NCBI GenBank assembly: GCA_016932595.1
Contig: JAFGCP010000082.1
Span: 1 to 37,959, forward strand
Direction of reading: 5' to 3'
DNA: 37,959 bases
Origin: Deltaproteobacteria bacterium
GTDB lineage: Bacteria; Desulfobacterota; WTBG01; CAIYCZ01; CAIRTM01
A model generated the notes under the pieces. The model did not search any database. It was given only the letters and a program-made list of their open reading frames with translations, and was not told the origin of the DNA. Position numbers and translations under genes: made by a program. Position 1 is the stretch's first letter, and each line of letters starts with the position of its first letter. This document shows positions 34,785 through 37,959 of the stretch, in pieces.

Positions 34785-36176
34785 GTGATGGTATCCACCG
34801 CAAAATTTGCCCGGAACATTCTGTGTATCGGCGCCGGCTATGTGGGCGGCCCGACAATGGCCATGATCGCGGCACGCTGTCCTCAGTATAAGGTGACTGT
34901 CGTTGATATCAATGCCGCGCGGATTGCAGCCTGGAATTCAGACGCTCTGCCCATTTACGAGCCCGGCCTTCTTGGCGTAGTCAAAGAGGCGCGGGGCCGC
35001 AATCTTTTCTTTTCCACTGATATTGAGGCCGCCATCAAAGACGCGGAGATAATTTTTGTTTCGGTCAATACGCCAACGAAAACATTCGGCGCCGGCGCGG
35101 GCAAGGCCGCGGACCTGCAGTACTGGGAGAAAACCGCCCGTATGATCAAGCGGGTTTCAACCGAGCCTAAGATCATTGTTGAGAAGAGTACGCTGCCCGT
35201 CAGAACGGCTGCCGCCATGTCGCGTATATTAAATGCCAATGGCAATAATATACATTTTGAGGTCCTTTCAAATCCCGAGTTTCTTGCCGAAGGCACGGCC
35301 GTGGAGGATATGAAGAACCCGGACCGCGTGCTGATCGGTGCGCCGGACACACCCAGCGGCATTAAAGCCCGAGATATTATGGTCGAAGTATACGCGAACT
35401 GGATACCCCGCGACAGGATTCTCACCAGTAATGTCTGGAGCGCGGAGCTTTCCAAGCTCGTCGCCAATGCCTTCCTCGCGCAGCGCATTTCATCGATCAA
35501 TTCTATTTCAGTGCTGTGCGAAAAGACCGAGGCTGATGTGGCCGAAGTAGCCCGCTCCATCGGCATGGACTCGCGCATCGGCTCGCGGTTTCTCGCATCG
35601 AGCGTCGGCTTCGGCGGCTCCTGCTTTCAGAAAGATATTCTCAATCTTGTCTATATAGCCGAGTCCTACGGCCTGCATGAAGTGGCCAGCTACTGGGAAA
35701 GCGTCGTTCTTATGAACAACTACCAGAAACGCCGGTTCGTCGCCAATATGATAGCGGCCATGTTTAATACGGTGGCCGATAAAAGAATTGCCGTGTTCGG
35801 GTTCGCCTTTAAGGCAGACACCGGCGACACGCGCGAATCCCCTGCAATCGCCGTTGTGCGGCAGCTTCTGGATGAGCGCGCACGGGTTGTGATTACTGAT
35901 CCTGAAGCGCTTGATAATGCAAAAACCGATCTGGCGGACTGCCTTGACCAGGTGGAAATGGTCAGCGATCCGTACATGGCCGCTCAGGGCGCTCATGCCA
36001 TTGCAATCTGCACAGAGTGGCAGCAGTATAAGGTCCTTGATTATAAGAAAATATTTGACAGCATGGAAAAGCCTGCCTGCATATTTGACGGCAGGAATAT
36101 TCTGGATCACGAGAAGCTATTTGCTATCGGCTTTAATGTTTTTTCTATCGGAAAGCCTGCCCGGAAGCATTATTAA
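34785..36176 (+). CDS. UDP-glucose 6-dehydrogenase, eukaryotic-type subfamily
   Basis: [51 protein letters not shown]..., [51 protein letters not shown]. Confidence 0.95.
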   Translation: MMVSTAKFARNILCIGAGYVGGPTMAMIAARCPQYKVTVVDINAARIAAWNSDALPIYEPGLLGVVKEARGRNLFFSTDIEAAIKDAEIIFVSVNTPTKTFGAGAGKAADLQYWEKTARMIKRVSTEPKIIVEKSTLPVRTAAAMSRILNANGNNIHFEVLSNPEFLAEGTAVEDMKNPDRVLIGAPDTPSGIKARDIMVEVYANWIPRDRILTSNVWSAELSKLVANAFLAQRISSINSISVLCEKTEADVAEVARSIGMDSRIGSRFLASSVGFGGSCFQKDILNLVYIAESYGLHEVASYWESVVLMNNYQKRRFVANMIAAMFNTVADKRIAVFGFAFKADTGDTRESPAIAVVRQLLDERARVVITDPEALDNAKTDLADCLDQVEMVSDPYMAAQGAHAIAICTEWQQYKVLDYKKIFDSMEKPACIFDGRNILDHEKLFAIGFNVFSIGKPARKHY

Positions 36177-36240
36177 GACTTGAACGACGGAATTTTTTTA
36201 AACGGCCGCCATGGTTTTTTAAGGCGGTCGCTTTGTGTCC

Positions 36241-36280
36241 TGTTGCCGGAAGAGCGCTCTGTGGCCTGCGGCAACATTTG
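36241..36280 (+). terminator. Hairpin downstream of ugd, possible weak terminator
   Basis: TGTTGCCG/CGGCAACA 8-bp stem with inner palindrome AGAGCGCTCT, short T-tract. Confidence 0.4.
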
Positions 36281-36282
36281 TA

Positions 36283-36312
36283 TTGACACTGATACTGGCC
36301 CCGGCCTATCCT
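36283..36312 (+). promoter_or_regulatory. Promoter TTGACA-N18-TATCCT for heptosyltransferase
   Basis: -35 at 36283, -10 at 36307-36312. Confidence 0.5.
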
Positions 36313-36344
36313 TCCTTCATCTGAAAATTATTTACTGACGCTGC

Positions 36345-37400
36345 ATGATGAGGATTTTGATCATACGCCTCAGCGCCATCGGCGATGTCGTGCATACCCT
36401 GCCGGCGGTGCATCTTCTTAAAAAATACCTGCCCGGCTGTCATATCACCTGGGTTGTTGAGCAGGCTGCGGCGGATTTGCTCTGCGGCTATGCGGGAATA
36501 GACGAGTTGCTCGTCTCACAACGCAAAGAGTGGCTGCGGCTGGTGCGGACAGGAGCCTTTGCTTCAGCTGCCGCGCAGGCCGGCGCTTTTTTTCGCCGGT
36601 TGAGAAACACCGAGTATGATCTTGTTCTTGATTTTCAGGGGCTTTTCAAAAGCGCGGTTCTTGCGGGTCTGGCACGCGGAAAACGCAAAATAGGATTTGC
36701 CAATGCCAGGGAGCTTGCCACCCTGGTGTATACTGAGCGGGCTCCGGCGCCGGATTTTAATGATCATGCGATCAAGCGGCATATGGGCCTTTTGCGGCAT
36801 CTTGGCATAGCCGATGCGCAAGCAGTATTTTCCCCTTTTTGGGGAGAAGCCGAGCAGGCAAGCACGGCAGGGCTTGTATCGAATTCTGACGGCGCGTCAA
36901 AAAGCCCTCTTATCAGTGTGCATCCCTGTGCAGCGTGGCTGACAAAATGCTGGAATGCCAAAAAAATTGCCATGATGTGCGACAGCCTGCAAAAGGATTT
37001 TGGAGCACGAATCGTTTTTACCGGCGCAGCAGCAGAACGGGACTATATAGCAGAAATTCTGTCGCGCATGCCTGCGCCGGCTTTAAATCTTGCAGGGCGC
37101 ACGAGCCTGCGGGAACTCGCCTGTCTGTTTGCCGGAGCAGCCCTTGTCATTTCAATGGACTCCGGCCCTCTGCACCTTGCCTGCGCGGTTGGCACGCCGG
37201 TTGTGGCGCTTTTCGGCCCTACGGCGCCATGGCGGACAGGCCCTTTCGGTGCACGATACAGTGTTGTCAGAAAAGAGCTTGCCTGCAGCCCCTGCTATAG
37301 AAAGAAAAAATGCCAGCAGGGCCATCATCGCTGCATGGAGGATATAACCGTTGAGGATGTGCTGCAGGCATGCGCTCAGTATCTGCGTCAGGGGACTTGA
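36345..37400 (+). CDS. Glycosyltransferase family 9, lipopolysaccharide heptosyltransferase
   Basis: RILIIRLSAIGDVVHTLPAVHLLKKYLPGCHITWVVE ... ISMDSGPLHLACAVGTPVVALFGPTAPWRTGPFG. Confidence 0.94.
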   Translation: MMRILIIRLSAIGDVVHTLPAVHLLKKYLPGCHITWVVEQAAADLLCGYAGIDELLVSQRKEWLRLVRTGAFASAAAQAGAFFRRLRNTEYDLVLDFQGLFKSAVLAGLARGKRKIGFANARELATLVYTERAPAPDFNDHAIKRHMGLLRHLGIADAQAVFSPFWGEAEQASTAGLVSNSDGASKSPLISVHPCAAWLTKCWNAKKIAMMCDSLQKDFGARIVFTGAAAERDYIAEILSRMPAPALNLAGRTSLRELACLFAGAALVISMDSGPLHLACAVGTPVVALFGPTAPWRTGPFGARYSVVRKELACSPCYRKKKCQQGHHRCMEDITVEDVLQACAQYLRQGT

Positions 37401-37425
37401 TGAGCCGCTGCGCTTTCAGTTTTTG

Positions 37426-37480
37426 TAGGTTGGGTTAAGCACGGAAAACATTGCTGGGTTTCGTTTCTTAACTCAACCTA
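37426..37480. repeat. Inverted repeat TAGGTTGGGTTAAG ... CTTAACTCAACCTA
   Basis: 14-nt arms with one mismatch, 27-nt loop. Confidence 0.75.
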
Positions 37481-37612
37481 TCCAAAAAAAATGTCTGCAA
37501 AAACAAACGTGCATAAGGGCGAACCCAACAAGTTCTTGGTGCAGAGTTTTCGTTTATGCGCTACGTTTCGGCAAGACTGAATTTTGAATCATTGCAAAGG
37601 GAGATAAACGCA

Positions 37613-37801
37613 ATGGCCGTCAGTAAAGAACTTCTTGATATTATCGCCTGCCCCAAATGCAAGGGGACTATCTATTTGAACCAGGCTGGCGACGGGCTCA
37701 TCTGTGAGGCATGCCAGCTTGTATACCACATCAGGGACGATATACCCATCATGCTGATTGATGAAGCCACGAAGCTTGATGCAGAGCAGGCAAAGCCCTG
37801 A
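37613..37801 (+). CDS. Trm112/UPF0434 family protein
   Basis: SKELLDIIACPKCKGTIYLNQAGDGLICEACQLVYHIRDDIPIMLIDEA. Confidence 0.93.
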   Translation: MAVSKELLDIIACPKCKGTIYLNQAGDGLICEACQLVYHIRDDIPIMLIDEATKLDAEQAKP

Positions 37802-37874
37802 GAATGCGTTTACGCTTTCTGGTTAGAGCATTTTTCTTTAATTTGTAGCCGAATTCTCCATACATGGCAATCCC

Positions 37875-37937
37875 GTTCGTGGTGAGCTTGTCGAACCATG
37901 AACGGAAAGTCGGCCCTTCGACAGGCTCAGGGCGAAC
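37875..37937. repeat. Intergenic inverted repeat GTTCGTGGTGAGCTTGTCGAA ... TTCGACAGGCTCAGGGCGAAC
   Basis: 21-nt arms with four mismatches; resembles a dispersed REP-like element remembered from other genomes. Confidence 0.75.
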
Positions 37938-37959
37938 GGATAGGAGTTTCGTTTTCGGA

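Noticed and set aside
1-37959. CRISPR arrays, tRNA/rRNA genes, toxin-antitoxin pairs, phage genes
   Set aside because: Scanned by eye; no regularly spaced repeats, cloverleaf-like CCA ends, rRNA signatures or phage/TA families were recognised.

Overview
This 38 kb bacterial chromosomal window looks like Desulfobacterota/deltaproteobacterial-type DNA; taxonomy is only inferred from gene content. It is densely coding, with no rRNA, tRNA, CRISPR array, prophage or intact transposon that I can support. Recognisable genes include DUF3015 and DUF4105 exported proteins, an AlkD-like glycosylase, an SLC13/RCK permease, an ArsR plus Cu/Zn-type efflux permease pair, MarR/ferredoxin/FAD-reductase genes, YjbQ, SpoIID/LytB, a TatT-DctP-DctQM TRAP system, and cyclophilin and SurA/PpiC PPIases. 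Further along are an FtsX/DevCAB-like ABC exporter preceded by a degenerate B12-binding-like protein, GDPD, NfeD plus SPFH, asd, a PAS-LuxR regulator, purB, a eukaryotic-type UDP-glucose dehydrogenase, a heptosyltransferase and a Trm112-like protein. The standout is a small protein at 26042-26497 that reads as a bacterial CULT (cereblon thalidomide-binding) domain. Its three-Trp cage spacing and zinc CxxC pairs are intact, and it sits 2 nt downstream of an alpha/beta hydrolase in an apparent three-gene operon. Other points of interest are the B12-like sensor lacking the expected His ligands, in-register heptanucleotide repeats inserted between operon genes, several perfect or near-perfect palindromes, a ~95-bp promoter-bearing direct repeat flanking the DUF3015/DUF4105 cassette, a near-perfect ArsR operator, and a candidate structured RNA upstream of yjbQ.
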